A stretch of 64,000 nucleotides of DNA from Ferrovibrio sp965278975 (GTDB lineage: Bacteria > Pseudomonadota > Alphaproteobacteria > Ferrovibrionales > Ferrovibrionaceae), in NCBI RefSeq assembly GCF_965278975.1, contig NZ_OZ257126.1, positions 3,906,001 to 3,970,000 on the forward strand. The letters run 5' to 3'. The notes below the pieces were generated by a model. That model was not told the DNA's origin. It saw nothing but the letters and a program-made list of their open reading frames with translations, and did no database searches. Of the stretch, positions 1-9,854 are shown in pieces (within the stretch, counting starts at the first letter, position 1; each line of letters starts with the position of its first letter). Made by a program: the position numbers and the translations under genes.

Positions 1-550
1 CGATGAGAGCCAGCTGCCCTGGCGGCTGACGGCGCTCACGCCCTGCTTCCGTTCCGAAGCCGGTGCGGCGGGGCGCGACACGCGCGGCATGATTCGTCAG
101 CACCAGTTCGAGAAGGTGGAACTGGTCAGCATCACCCGGCCGGAGGATTCCGCAGCCGAGCATGACCGCATGACCGGGGCCGCGGAAGAAGTGCTGAAGC
201 GCCTGGAACTGCCGTTCCGCACCATGCTGCTCTGCGCCGGCGACATGGGCAGCGGCGCCCGCAAGACCTTCGATATCGAAGTCTGGTTGCCGGGGCAGGA
301 TCGCTACCGCGAGATTTCCTCCTGCTCCAATTGCGGCGACTGGCAGGCGCGGCGCATGAATGCACGCTGCCGCGCGCCGGGCGAGAAGCAGACCCGCTTC
401 GTGCATACGCTGAACGGCTCCGGCCTGGCGGTTGGCCGCACGCTGATCGCGGTGCTGGAGAATTACCAGGAGGCCGATGGCTCGGTGAACATTCCCGCCG
501 CCCTGCAGCCCTATATGGGCGGCCTCAAAAAGATCGAAAAGGCAGCGTGA
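1..550 (+). CDS. serS: Seryl-tRNA synthetase, C-terminal part (cut by window start)
   Basis: Charges tRNA-Ser with serine in the cytoplasm. The reading frame is open from base 2 and gives 182 residues before the TGA at 548-550. It starts inside the class II catalytic core: the motif 2 region TPCFRSEAGAAGRDTRG is followed by RQHQFEKVE, and the C-terminal part contains the EISSCSNCGDWQARR and GLAVGRTLIAVLENYQ segments (the latter is motif 3). The N-terminal tRNA-binding coiled-coil lies upstream of the window. The stop overlaps the surE start by one base, so the two are translationally linked. Identification is secure; only the extent of the gene is unknown. Confidence 0.96.
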   Translation, partial: DESQLPWRLTALTPCFRSEAGAAGRDTRGMIRQHQFEKVELVSITRPEDSAAEHDRMTGAAEEVLKRLELPFRTMLLCAGDMGSGARKTFDIEVWLPGQDRYREISSCSNCGDWQARRMNARCRAPGEKQTRFVHTLNGSGLAVGRTLIAVLENYQEADGSVNIPAALQPYMGGLKKIEKAA

Positions 551-1305
551 TGCGCATCCTGGTCACCAATGACGACGGCATCCATGCCCCCGGCCTGAAA
601 GTGGCCGAGGCCATCGCCAAGAAGCTGTCGAAGGACATCACCATCGTGGCGCCGGATTACGAGCAGTCCGGTGCCTCTCATTCACTGACGCTGACCCAGC
701 CGCTGCGCCTGCGCAAGCTGAACGCGCGCAAATTCGCCGTGCGCGGCACGCCGACCGACTGCGTGATGATGGCGGTGCATGAGATCATGAAAGGCAAGCG
801 GCCGGACCTGATCATCTCCGGCGTCAATCGCGGCTCCAATCTCGGCGAGGACGTGACCTATTCCGGCACCGTTGCCGCCGCCATGGAAGGCACTTTGCTC
901 GGCATCCCCAGCGTTGCGCTGAGCCAGAAGATCAATCCCGGCCATCCGGTGAAATGGGCCACCGGCGAGCAGCATGCCCCGGGCCTGATCCGCAAGCTGC
1001 TCAAGACCGGCTGGCCGCATGGCGTGCTGATCAACGTGAATTTCCCCGATGTGGTGGCCGATGCGGTTGCCGGTGTGCAGGTGGTGATGCAGGGCCAGCG
1101 CGATCTTTCCGATCTTATGCTGGATTGCCGCGTCGATGCCCGCGATGTGCCGTATTACTGGATCGGCTTCCGCCGCGAGAATGGCAAGCCGAAGCGCGGT
1201 ACCGATCTGCGCAGTATCGACGAAGGCTATATCGCGGTGACGCCGCTGCAGCTCAACCTGACCCATGGCGCGAGCCTGAAGGCGCTCCGCGCCGCGCTCG
1301 GCTGA
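550..1305 (+). CDS. surE: 5'/3'-nucleotidase SurE
   Basis: Survival protein SurE, a metal-dependent nucleoside monophosphate phosphatase (5'- and 3'-nucleotidase, also exopolyphosphatase in some species). The 251-residue protein begins MRILVTNDDGIHAPGL, whose two aspartates at residues 8-9 are metal ligands. The other family blocks are present: the phosphate-binding YEQSGASHSLT, and SGVNRGSNLGEDVTYSGTV. The ATG at 550 overlaps the serS stop (TGATG), which settles the start even though the frame stays open further upstream. pcm follows after 4 bases. The surE-pcm pairing is widespread in proteobacteria and links nucleotide salvage with repair of aged proteins in stationary phase. Confidence 0.96.
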   Translation: MRILVTNDDGIHAPGLKVAEAIAKKLSKDITIVAPDYEQSGASHSLTLTQPLRLRKLNARKFAVRGTPTDCVMMAVHEIMKGKRPDLIISGVNRGSNLGEDVTYSGTVAAAMEGTLLGIPSVALSQKINPGHPVKWATGEQHAPGLIRKLLKTGWPHGVLINVNFPDVVADAVAGVQVVMQGQRDLSDLMLDCRVDARDVPYYWIGFRRENGKPKRGTDLRSIDEGYIAVTPLQLNLTHGASLKALRAALG

Positions 1306-1309
1306 CGCC

Positions 1310-1969
1310 GTGTCGGAAACGCCGGTCGATCCGCGCGTCATCCAGCTGATCATGGAGCTGCGGCACCAGGGCATCAAGGATACCCGCGTGCTCTCGGCCA
1401 TCGAACGGGTGCCGCGCGACCGCTTCGTGCCGTCGCAGTTTCAGGAACATGCCTACGAGAATATCGCGCTGCCGATCACCCAGGGCCAGACCATCAGCCA
1501 GCCCTATGTGGTGGCGTTCATGACCGAGGCGCTGCAGCTTGGCGACCGCATGAAGGTGCTGGAAATCGGCACCGGCTCGGGCTACCAGACCGCGGTGCTG
1601 ACCCGGCTCTGCCGCCGCGTCTATACCATCGAGCGTTACCGCTCGCTGCTGCTCCAGGCCGAGCGCCGGCTCACCGATCTCGATATCACCAATGTCACCG
1701 CCAAGCTCGGCGACGGCAACAAGGGCTGGACCGAGCAGATGCCGTTCGACCGCATCCTGGTGACGGCGGCAGCCGACAAGCGGCCCGACAGCCTGATCGA
1801 TCAGCTTTCACCGCAAGGCGGCATCCTGGTCGCACCCGTCGGCCAGACCGACGCGGCGCAGGACGTGATCCGCTACACCCGCGACGGCCTCACCGTGCAT
1901 GAGGAAAAGCTGCTGCCGGTGCGCTTCGTGCCGCTCTTGCCCGGCATCGCCAAGGAAGCGGCGGGGTAG
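1310..1969 (+). CDS. pcm: Protein-L-isoaspartate O-methyltransferase
   Basis: Methylates L-isoaspartyl residues formed by spontaneous damage, starting their repair; SAM is the donor. The 219-residue protein starts at a GTG four bases after surE. The family signature is visible in ALPITQGQTISQPYVVAFM (residues about 53-71), followed by the SAM-binding loop VLEIGTGSGYQTA (about 83-95). Length is normal for the family. It is the last gene of serS-surE-pcm and is followed by a strong hairpin terminator at 1985-2025, facing the convergent gcdH. Confidence 0.95.
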   Translation: MSETPVDPRVIQLIMELRHQGIKDTRVLSAIERVPRDRFVPSQFQEHAYENIALPITQGQTISQPYVVAFMTEALQLGDRMKVLEIGTGSGYQTAVLTRLCRRVYTIERYRSLLLQAERRLTDLDITNVTAKLGDGNKGWTEQMPFDRILVTAAADKRPDSLIDQLSPQGGILVAPVGQTDAAQDVIRYTRDGLTVHEEKLLPVRFVPLLPGIAKEAAG

Positions 1970-1984
1970 ATAAGAAAAGACACT

Positions 1985-2025
1985 CGTGGATGGCCCGGCT
2001 TGGCCGGGCCATCCACGCTTTTTTT
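1985..2025 (+). terminator. Intrinsic terminator between pcm and gcdH
   Basis: A perfect 15-bp stem (1985-1999 with 2003-2017) with a 3-base loop is followed by C and seven T residues. The opposite strand carries a pyrimidine-rich tract after the hairpin, so it may work in both directions between the convergent genes. The outer stem (CGTGGATGGCCCGG) shares its sequence with the dispersed inverted-repeat family seen at 31908-32000. Confidence 0.88.
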
Positions 2026-2030
2026 GTGTC

Positions 2031-3215
2031 TTACGAAAACGCCTGAATGCCTGTAATCGCGCGGCCGAGGATCAGGGCGTGCACGTCGTGGGTACCTTCG
2101 TAGGTATTCACGGTTTCCAGGTTCACCATGTGGCGGATGACGTGGAAATCCTCGTGGATGCCGTTGCCGCCATGCATGTCGCGGGCGACGCGGGCGATCT
2201 CGAGCGCCTTGCCGCAGGAATTGCGCTTGATCAGCGAGATCATTTCCGGCGCTGCCTTGCCTTCATCCTTGAGCCGGCCGACACGCAGGCAGGCGGAGAG
2301 GCCCAGCGTGATTTCGGTCTGCATGTTGGCGAGCTTGAGCTGCACCAGCTGCGTCGCGGCCAGCGGGCGGCCGAACTGCTTGCGGTCGAGCGTATACTGC
2401 CGCGCCTGGTGCCAGCAGGCTTCCGCCGAACCCATGGCGCCCCAGGCGATGCCGTAGCGGGCATTGTTGAGGCAGCCGAACGGGCCCTTGAGGCCCTGCA
2501 CGTTGGGAAGCCAGTTCTCATCCGGCACGAACACATCGTCCATGACGATTTCGCCGGTGATCGAGGCACGTAAGCTGATCTTGCCCTGGATCTTCGGCGC
2601 CGAGAGGCCCTTCATGCCCTTGTCCAGCACGAAGCCGCGGATGATGCCGTCCTCGGTCTTGGCCCAGACCACGAACACATCGGCGATTGGCGCGTTGGAA
2701 ATCCACATCTTGCTGCCGGTCAGCTTGTAGCCGCCGGGCACCTTCACGGCGCGGGTCTTCATGCTGCCCGGATCGGAGCCGGCATCCGGCTCGGTGAGGC
2801 CGAAGCAGCCGATCCATTCGCCGGTGGCGAGCTTGGGCAGATACTTCTGGCGGGTTTCCTCGGTGCCATAGGCATGGATCGGATGCATCACCAGGCTGGA
2901 CTGCACGCTCATCATCGAGCGGTAGCCGCTGTCGACGCGCTCGACCTCGCGGGCGATCAGGCCGTAGGAGACATAATTGGTGCCGGCGCAGCCATAGCCG
3001 TCGATGGTGGAGCCGAGTAGGCCAAGTTCGCCCATCTCGCGGAAGATCGCCGGATCGGTCTTTTCCTCGCGGAAGGCTTCTTTCACCCGTGGCAGCAGCT
3101 TAGCCTGTGCATAATCACGCGCGGTGTCGCGCACCATGCGCTCTTCCTCGGTCAGCTCGGCATCCAGCAGCAGCGGGTCGTCCCACTGGAAGGGGGGGAG
3201 GGTGTTGGTGGCCAT
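2031..3215 (-). CDS. gcdH: Glutaryl-CoA dehydrogenase (acyl-CoA dehydrogenase family)
   Basis: FAD-dependent oxidative decarboxylation of glutaryl-CoA to crotonyl-CoA in lysine, tryptophan and glutarate breakdown. The 394-residue protein has the acyl-CoA dehydrogenase plan: helical N-terminus, mid-domain FGLTEPDAGSDPGSM (FAD/substrate loop) and C-terminal helical domain. The C-terminal NTYEGTHDVHALILGRAITG places the catalytic base at about Glu373 in the glutaryl-CoA dehydrogenase context, which separates it from short-chain acyl-CoA dehydrogenases. The gene stands alone, convergent with pcm. Its 3' end abuts the terminator at 1985-2025. No regulator is adjacent. Confidence 0.93.
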   Translation of the reverse strand: MATNTLPPFQWDDPLLLDAELTEEERMVRDTARDYAQAKLLPRVKEAFREEKTDPAIFREMGELGLLGSTIDGYGCAGTNYVSYGLIAREVERVDSGYRSMMSVQSSLVMHPIHAYGTEETRQKYLPKLATGEWIGCFGLTEPDAGSDPGSMKTRAVKVPGGYKLTGSKMWISNAPIADVFVVWAKTEDGIIRGFVLDKGMKGLSAPKIQGKISLRASITGEIVMDDVFVPDENWLPNVQGLKGPFGCLNNARYGIAWGAMGSAEACWHQARQYTLDRKQFGRPLAATQLVQLKLANMQTEITLGLSACLRVGRLKDEGKAAPEMISLIKRNSCGKALEIARVARDMHGGNGIHEDFHVIRHMVNLETVNTYEGTHDVHALILGRAITGIQAFS

Positions 3216-3429
3216 CGCGTCTATCCTCTCGGGACTCTCATTTCGGGTTGCTTCTGACTCGGCCGGTTCCGGCGGGCGCGAAGCCTATACCAAGCCCAGG
3301 GCCTTGGGAAGAAAGCCCATCCATTGATGGTTGACGCCCGGTTTTACGCCAAAAATTTTTGCTGCTTAAACTTGTGGATAGAGTGCGAAAATGTAGCGAT
3401 ACAATGCGTAAAATGGTAACACGGATGGC

Positions 3430-3639
3430 ATGACAGGGACGCAAGGCGGCAGACCGGGCGACGAGGTAATCGTCGAGTTCATCCGGCTCGGTTCGGCACT
3501 CAAGGTGGTGGCGGTGGATACCGTTACCGGCCTGGAAGTGTCGATGGTGGGTGACCCGCGCCGTTCGCCTGAGGAAATGAAACGCCTCGCCGCGCAGAAA
3601 CTGCGCTTCGTCCTGGCCAAGAAACAGCAGGGACAATAG
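3430..3639 (+). CDS. Small conserved alphaproteobacterial protein (DUF6898-like)
   Basis: A 69-residue protein with a core EVIVEFIRLGSALKVVAVD, then TGLEVSMVGDPR, then a basic helix ending KLRFVLAKKQQG. This matches my memory of the short DUF6898 family of alphaproteobacteria, whose function is unknown. The pattern suggests a small beta-sheet domain with a C-terminal helix. It lies 23 bases before livH in the same direction, so it is probably the first gene of the Liv operon. No membrane segment or signal peptide is visible. The family name is from recognition only. Confidence 0.72.
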   Translation: MTGTQGGRPGDEVIVEFIRLGSALKVVAVDTVTGLEVSMVGDPRRSPEEMKRLAAQKLRFVLAKKQQGQ

Positions 3640-3662
3640 CGCAGCCGGACCGGCGGGGGACG

Positions 3663-4576
3663 ATGGAATATTTCCTGCAGCAGTTGATCAACGGCGTCAC
3701 GCTCGGCGCGGTCTATGCCCTCATCGCCATCGGCTACACGATGGTCTACGGCATCATTGGCATGATCAATTTCGCTCATGGCGAAATCTACATGATCGGC
3801 GCCTTCATCGCCGTGATTACCTTCTCGATCCTTGGCTTGGTCGGCATCACCTGGGTGCCGCTGGCGCTGCTGATCGTACTGGCCGCTTCCATGATCCTCA
3901 CCGGCCTCTATGGCTGGACCGTCGAGCGCGTCGCCTATAGGCCGCTGCGCGGCTCGTTCCGCCTGGCGCCGCTGATCTCCGCCATCGGCATGTCGATCTT
4001 CCTGCAGAACTATGTGCAGATCGCCCAGGGCGCCAAGATCAAGCCGTTGCAGCCGATGATCCGCGGTGGCGTCGAATTGCTGCATGGCGATGGCTTCTCG
4101 GTCAATCTGAGCTACCTGCAGATGATCATCATTGCGCTTACCGTGGCGCTGATGATCGGCTTCACCTGGCTGATCCAGGCCACGCCCTTAGGCCGCGCCC
4201 AGCGCGCCACCGAGCAGGACCGCCTGATGGCCGGGCTGCTGGGGGTGAATACCGACCGCACCATCTCGCTCACCTTCGTGCTCGGCGCCGTGCTGGCCGC
4301 CGTCGCCGGTGTGATGGTGACGCTGTATTACGGCGTGGTGGATTTCTATATCGGCTTCCTGGCCGGCCTGAAGGCCTTCACGGCGGCCGTGCTCGGCGGC
4401 ATCGGCAGCCTGCCCGGCGCCATGCTCGGCGGGCTGCTCATCGGCCTGATCGAGGCGCTGTGGTCGGCCTATTTCAGCATCGAATACAAGGATGTCGCGG
4501 CCTTCTCGATCCTGGTCATCGTGCTGATCTTCCGACCCACCGGGCTGCTCGGCCGGCCGGAAGTGGAGAAGGTGTG

Positions 4577-4577
<1 letters not shown>
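3663..4577 (+). CDS. livH: Branched-chain amino acid ABC transporter permease LivH
   Basis: Inner-membrane permease of the HAAT (hydrophobic amino acid) ABC importer. The 304-residue protein opens with FLQQLINGVTLGAVYALIAI and GYTMVYGIIGMINFAHGE, the LivH hallmark. The coupling segment, around residues 170-190, contains TPLGRAQRATEQDRLMAGLLG. About eight hydrophobic segments are visible. The stop overlaps the livM start (TGATG). It pairs with LivM in the membrane, with LivG and LivF as ATPases and LivK as periplasmic receptor, all encoded downstream. Confidence 0.95.
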
Positions 4578-5859
<1,282 letters not shown>

Positions 5860-5863
<4 letters not shown>

Positions 5864-6675
5864 GTCACCTGCTCAAGGTCGAGCATCTCACCATGCGCTT
5901 CGGCGGCCTGGTGGCGGTGGACAATGTGTCCTTCACCGCACAGCCGCGCCAGATCACCGCCGTGATCGGCCCCAATGGCGCCGGCAAGACCACGGTGTTC
6001 AACTGCATCGCCGGCTTCTACAAGCCGACCATCGGGCGTTTGAGCCTGATGAACGACGGCACCGAGTATCTGCTGGAACGCATGCAGGGGCATGATATTC
6101 CCAGGCTCGCCCGGGTGGCGCGCACGTTCCAGAATATCCGCCTGTTTCCACAGATGACGGTGCTGGAAAACCTGATCGTGGCGCAGCATAACAAGCTGAT
6201 GCGCGCTTCGGGCTATACCTTGCTCGGGCTGTTCGGCTGGCGCGGCTATGCCAGAGCCGAGAAGGCCGCTGTCGAACAGGCACGCTACTGGCTGAACCAG
6301 ACGCAGTTGACCGACATGGCCGACACACCCGCCGGCAGCCTGCCTTATGGCGGCCAGCGCCGGTTGGAAATCGCCCGCGCTATGTGTACCGAGCCGGTGC
6401 TGCTCTGCCTTGATGAGCCTGCTGCCGGCCTCAATCCGCGCGAAAGCGCCGACCTGAACAACCTGCTGCAATTCATCCGCGACCAGCATGGCTGCGGCGT
6501 GCTGCTGATCGAGCATGACATGAGCGTGGTGATGCAGATTTCCGACCATGTGGTGGTGCTGGATTACGGCAAGAAGATCGCCGATGGCACGCCGGAGCAG
6601 GTGCGCTCCGATCCCACCGTCATCAAGGCTTATCTGGGTGAGGATTTCGGCGTTGAAGAAGCGGGGGCGGCCTGA
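5860..6675 (+). CDS. livG: Branched-chain amino acid ABC transporter ATP-binding protein LivG
   Basis: Cytoplasmic ATPase subunit of the Liv importer, 271 residues. Walker A is GPNGAGKTTVFNCIAGFY. The Q-loop region is ARTFQNIRLFPQMTVLENL. The signature here is LPYGGQRRLEIARAM, in which the usual LSGGQ is replaced by PYGGQ, normal for LivG. Walker B is LLCLDEPAAGLNP, and the switch histidine is in LLIEHDM. The insertion after the Q-loop (RASGYTLLGLFGWRGY) is typical of LivG and absent from LivF. It overlaps livM by four bases and livF by one. Confidence 0.95.
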
Positions 6676-7388
6676 TGCTCTCGATCAGCGGGATCCACAG
6701 CTATTACGGCGCCGTCCACGCTCTCAAAGGCGTGGACATGGAAGTGCAGCAGGGCGAGATCGTGGCCCTGATCGGCGCCAACGGCGCCGGGAAATCCACC
6801 TTGCTGATGAGCATCTGCGGCCACCCGAAGCCGCGCAAGGGCGATATCCGCCTGCAGGGCGAAAGCCTGCTGGGCGTGCCGATGCATAATCTGGTACGGC
6901 GCGGCCTGGCCCATGCCCCGGAAGGCCGCCGCATTTTTCCGCGCATGACAGTGCTGGAGAATCTGCGCATGGGCGCGGTGGCCGGCGATCCGGCACATTT
7001 CGACAGCGACCTCGAACGTGTCTATGGCTTGTTCCCGCGCCTGAAGGAGCGCAGCGAGCAGCGCGGCGGCACGCTCTCGGGCGGCGAACAGCAGATGCTG
7101 GCAATTGCCCGCGCGCTGATGAGCCGGCCGCGCCTGCTGCTGCTGGATGAACCCTCGCTCGGTCTGGCGCCCCTGGTGGTGCGGCAGATTTTCTCGATCA
7201 TCGAGGAGATCAACAAGCGCGACGGCGTTACCGTGCTGCTGGTGGAACAGAATGCCTATCACGCGCTCCGGCTGGCGCATCGCGGCTATGTGCTGGTGAA
7301 CGGCAGCATCACCATGAGCGGCTCCGGGGCTGATCTGTTGGCGGACGAACAGATACGCGCGGCTTACCTGGAAGGAGGCCATGGATGA
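6675..7388 (+). CDS. livF: Branched-chain amino acid ABC transporter ATP-binding protein LivF
   Basis: Second ATPase of the Liv importer, 237 residues. Walker A is GANGAGKSTLLMSICG, the signature is TLSGGEQQMLAIARAL, Walker B is LLLLDEPSLGLAP, and the switch region is LLVEQNAYHAL, where the EQN form is typical of LivF. The segment GLAHAPEGRRIFPRMTVLENL is the LivF version of the Q-loop region. The start overlaps the livG stop by one base and the stop overlaps the next gene by four. Confidence 0.95.
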   Translation: MLSISGIHSYYGAVHALKGVDMEVQQGEIVALIGANGAGKSTLLMSICGHPKPRKGDIRLQGESLLGVPMHNLVRRGLAHAPEGRRIFPRMTVLENLRMGAVAGDPAHFDSDLERVYGLFPRLKERSEQRGGTLSGGEQQMLAIARALMSRPRLLLLDEPSLGLAPLVVRQIFSIIEEINKRDGVTVLLVEQNAYHALRLAHRGYVLVNGSITMSGSGADLLADEQIRAAYLEGGHG

Positions 7389-7729
7389 GCGCGCTGGTTG
7401 GTTCCTCGGCCTGGGTTTTCTTCGGCTTCACCCTGCTGCTGGTCGGCGGCTGCGCCTTCCTGATGGGGCAGGCGGTGGCTTCCACCTGGCGGCCGGCCTG
7501 GCAGATTCTGCCCTACAGCATCCTGCTAGCGCTGGCCGACCGTTTCCTGGTCTTCGGCCTGTTCGGCGGCCAGCTTGGTGCCGTGCTGCCCTTCATTTTC
7601 GTCAGTCTGCTGCTGCTGGTGCTGGCCGGCACCGGCTTCCGGCTGACCCGGGTAGACATGATGGTACGACAATACCCCTGGCTCCATGAACGGGCCGGGC
7701 TATTCGCGTGGCGCGATAAAACATCGTGA
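7385..7729 (+). CDS. Small membrane protein linked to the Liv operon (DUF6867-like)
   Basis: A 114-residue protein with three or four hydrophobic segments: FFGFTLLLVGGCAFLMGQ, a stretch after WQILPYSILLALADR, and VLPFIFVSLLLLVLAGTGFR. The charged C-terminus ends QYPWLHERAGLFAWRD. The tail resembles the DUF6867 family, known to me as a Liv-operon companion of unknown role in alphaproteobacteria. Its start overlaps livF by four bases (ATGA), so it is translated with the transporter. It may help assemble or stabilise the LivHM permease; that is inference from position only. Confidence 0.75.
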   Translation: MSALVGSSAWVFFGFTLLLVGGCAFLMGQAVASTWRPAWQILPYSILLALADRFLVFGLFGGQLGAVLPFIFVSLLLLVLAGTGFRLTRVDMMVRQYPWLHERAGLFAWRDKTS

Positions 7730-7823
7730 TCTGCTATCGGCTGGTTGCTGCTTTTGGAGTGAACGTCTACAGTTTCTTCATCCGCAACCCCTTTTCGTCT
7801 CAAACAACTGGGAGGTTCGACAC

Positions 7824-8924
7824 ATGCGTACGCTTTCACTCGGTCTTGGCTTTGCCGCCGCTCTTGGCCTGATGGCCGGCGCCGCGCAAGCGCAGATCAA
7901 GATTTCGCTCAACGGCCCGCTCACCGGTCAGCTTGCCTCCTTCGGCGAGCAGATGAAGAAGGGCGCCGAGATGGCAGTGGCCGACCTCAATGCCGCCGGC
8001 GGCGTCAACGGCCAGAAAATCACGCTGCTGTTCGGCGACGACCAGTGCGATCCGAAGCAGGCGGTCGCGGTGGCCAACAAGTCGGCGCAGGAAAAGGTCG
8101 CCGTGGTGATCGGCCACTTCTGCTCGGGCTCCTCGATCCCGGCTTCTGATGTCTACAAGGAAGAAAACATCCTGCAGATCTCGCCGGCTTCGACCAATCC
8201 GAAGTTCACGGATCGCGGCTACAACAACACCTTCCGCGTCTGCGGCCGCGACGACCAGCAGGGCATGGTGGCCGGCGACTACATCGCCGACAAGTTCAAG
8301 GGCAAGAAGGTCGCCATCCTGCATGACAAGACCGCCTATGGTCAGGGTCTTGCGGATGAAACCCGCAAGACCCTGAACGCCAAGGGCGTGAAGGAAACCC
8401 TCTACGAAGCCATCACCGCCGGTGAAAAGGATTACTCGGCGCTGATCTCGAAGATGAAGGCGGCTGGTATCGAGCTGATCTATCTCGGCGGCTACCATCC
8501 GGAAGCTGGCCTGATCGTGCGCCAGGCCAAGGAGCAGGGCCTCAATGCCCCGCTGATGGGCGGTGACGCGCTGGTCGACAAGCAGCTCTGGGCGATTTCC
8601 GGCACCGCCGGCCAGGGTACCCTGATGACCTTCGACGCCGATCCGCGTAAGAACCCGGTGGCGAAGCCGATCGTGGATAAGTTCAAGGCCGGTGGCTACG
8701 ATCCGGAGGGCTACACCCTCTATACCTATGCTGCCATCCAGGTCTGGGCGCAGGCCGCCACCACCGCCAAGTCGGTCAAGACCGCGGATGTGGAGAAGGC
8801 GATGCGTGCCGGCACCTTCAAGACCGTGCTGAACGACATCAAGTTCGACAAGAAGGGCGACACCACCAGCCCGGCCTACAAGGTCTATGTCTGGAAGGAC
8901 GGCGCCTACGACTATGTGAACTAA
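7824..8924 (+). CDS. livK: Branched-chain amino acid ABC transporter substrate-binding protein LivK
   Basis: Periplasmic receptor of the Liv importer, 366 residues. A Sec signal peptide (residues 1-23, ending GAAQA) precedes the type I periplasmic binding fold beginning QIKISLNGPLTGQLASFGEQ. The ligand-loop region IGHFCSGSSIPASDVY and the hinge region ILHDKTAYGQGLADE are both present. The start is set by GGGAGG at 7810-7815, eight bases upstream of the ATG; the frame stays open upstream to 7686 but without a signal peptide. A 94-base gap from the preceding gene leaves room for its own promoter, and a strong terminator follows. Confidence 0.94.
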   Translation: MRTLSLGLGFAAALGLMAGAAQAQIKISLNGPLTGQLASFGEQMKKGAEMAVADLNAAGGVNGQKITLLFGDDQCDPKQAVAVANKSAQEKVAVVIGHFCSGSSIPASDVYKEENILQISPASTNPKFTDRGYNNTFRVCGRDDQQGMVAGDYIADKFKGKKVAILHDKTAYGQGLADETRKTLNAKGVKETLYEAITAGEKDYSALISKMKAAGIELIYLGGYHPEAGLIVRQAKEQGLNAPLMGGDALVDKQLWAISGTAGQGTLMTFDADPRKNPVAKPIVDKFKAGGYDPEGYTLYTYAAIQVWAQAATTAKSVKTADVEKAMRAGTFKTVLNDIKFDKKGDTTSPAYKVYVWKDGAYDYVN

Positions 8925-8949
8925 ATCCGGTTCACGGATAGTTCCGGGA

Positions 8950-8983
8950 AAGCCCGGCGGGAAACCGCCGGGCTTTTTCTTTC
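8950..8983 (+). terminator. Intrinsic terminator after livK
   Basis: An 11-bp perfect stem (8950-8960 with 8965-8975) closes a GAAA tetraloop and is followed by a T-rich tract. It lies 25 bases after the livK stop and ends the Liv operon. Confidence 0.9.
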
Positions 8984-9406
8984 CCTACACCCTTGTCACC
9001 CTCGCGAAGGCGAGGGTCCCATTTAGGTTCTGAAAAACCATTCAGTTCCTCGAAAAAATGGGATACCCGCTTTCGCGGGTATGACGGGTAACGAATTTTA
9101 CCGTTTCCGCGCCCCCCAGAGCCACAATCTGGGGCTCTACCCCCAGAGTCATAGTCTGGTGTCCTGCTGTAGCTCGTCATCCCCGGGCGTGCCCCGGGGA
9201 TCTCAACCCGGAAAAGGCCACTTAATGCCACGCGGCAGGAGATTCCCGGCTCAGGGCCGGGAATGACAAGGCTGTATGTAGAATACCTCGCCGGCTTGAT
9301 GGAGGCGGAAGCCCTCATTTGCCTTGTGGTGGGTATTGGCTCCCGGCACCGGATATTGTAGTTTCCGGCCATCCTGACCATCCCAGCCCCCGGAGGCAGC
9401 CTGCCC
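8984..9406. repeat. Intergenic island of palindromic repeats
   Basis: No credible gene lies here. Two long imperfect inverted repeats share one architecture: arms 8995-9024/9056-9085 and 9176-9204/9239-9267, each arm itself a palindrome and each element flanked outward by GTCAT-like ends. Between them sits an 18-base motif repeated at 9115-9132 and 9142-9159 with 15 of 18 identical bases. A continuous frame on the minus strand gives proline- and arginine-rich peptides of the kind often produced by such repeats and is not a gene. The rpiB ribosome-binding site (CGGAGG) is at its right end. Confidence 0.8.
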
Positions 9407-9841
9407 ATGTCGAAGCCTGTGATCGCCGTGGCCTCCGACCATGCCGGCTTCGAGCTGAAGGGCATCCTGAAAGCCGAGCTTGAAGCCCAGGGCCATGGCG
9501 TGCTGGACCTCGGCACGAACGGCCCGGATAGCGTCGATTACCCCGATTTCGGCCGTGCCATCGGCGAGGCCGTGGCGGGCGGCAAGGCGCAGTTCGGCGT
9601 CGCCGTTTGCGGCTCCGGCATCGGCATCTCGATTGCCGCCAACCGGGTGCCGGGCTGCCGTGCCGCCCTGGTGCATGATGCGCTCTCGGCGCGGCTCAGC
9701 CGGTTGCACAACGATGCCAATGTGATTGCGCTCGGCGCCCGCCTGATCGGCGTCGACACGGCAAAGGATTGCCTCGCCGTATTCCTCAACACCGCCTTTG
9801 AAGGTGGCCGCCATGCCCGGCGTGTCGCCAAGCTTGCCTGA
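9407..9841 (+). CDS. rpiB: Ribose 5-phosphate isomerase B
   Basis: Interconverts ribose 5-phosphate and ribulose 5-phosphate in the pentose phosphate pathway. The 144-residue protein shows the RpiB/LacAB fold: ASDHAGFELK near the start, VDYPDFGRAIGEAV, and VAVCGSGIGISIAANRVPG with the catalytic cysteine at 68. The LHNDANVIALGARLIG block follows. The start is supported by CGGAGG about twelve bases upstream. The ribosome-binding site of glyA overlaps its stop codon, so the two genes are co-transcribed. Ribulose 5-phosphate is also the substrate of the RibB reaction encoded a few genes downstream. Confidence 0.95.
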   Translation: MSKPVIAVASDHAGFELKGILKAELEAQGHGVLDLGTNGPDSVDYPDFGRAIGEAVAGGKAQFGVAVCGSGIGISIAANRVPGCRAALVHDALSARLSRLHNDANVIALGARLIGVDTAKDCLAVFLNTAFEGGRHARRVAKLA

Positions 9842-9854
9842 AGGAGTAACCGCC

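Noticed and set aside
8932..9516. Minus-strand frame through the repeat island
   Set aside because: The peptide is of the Pro/Arg-rich type produced by translated intergenic palindromes and has no domain.
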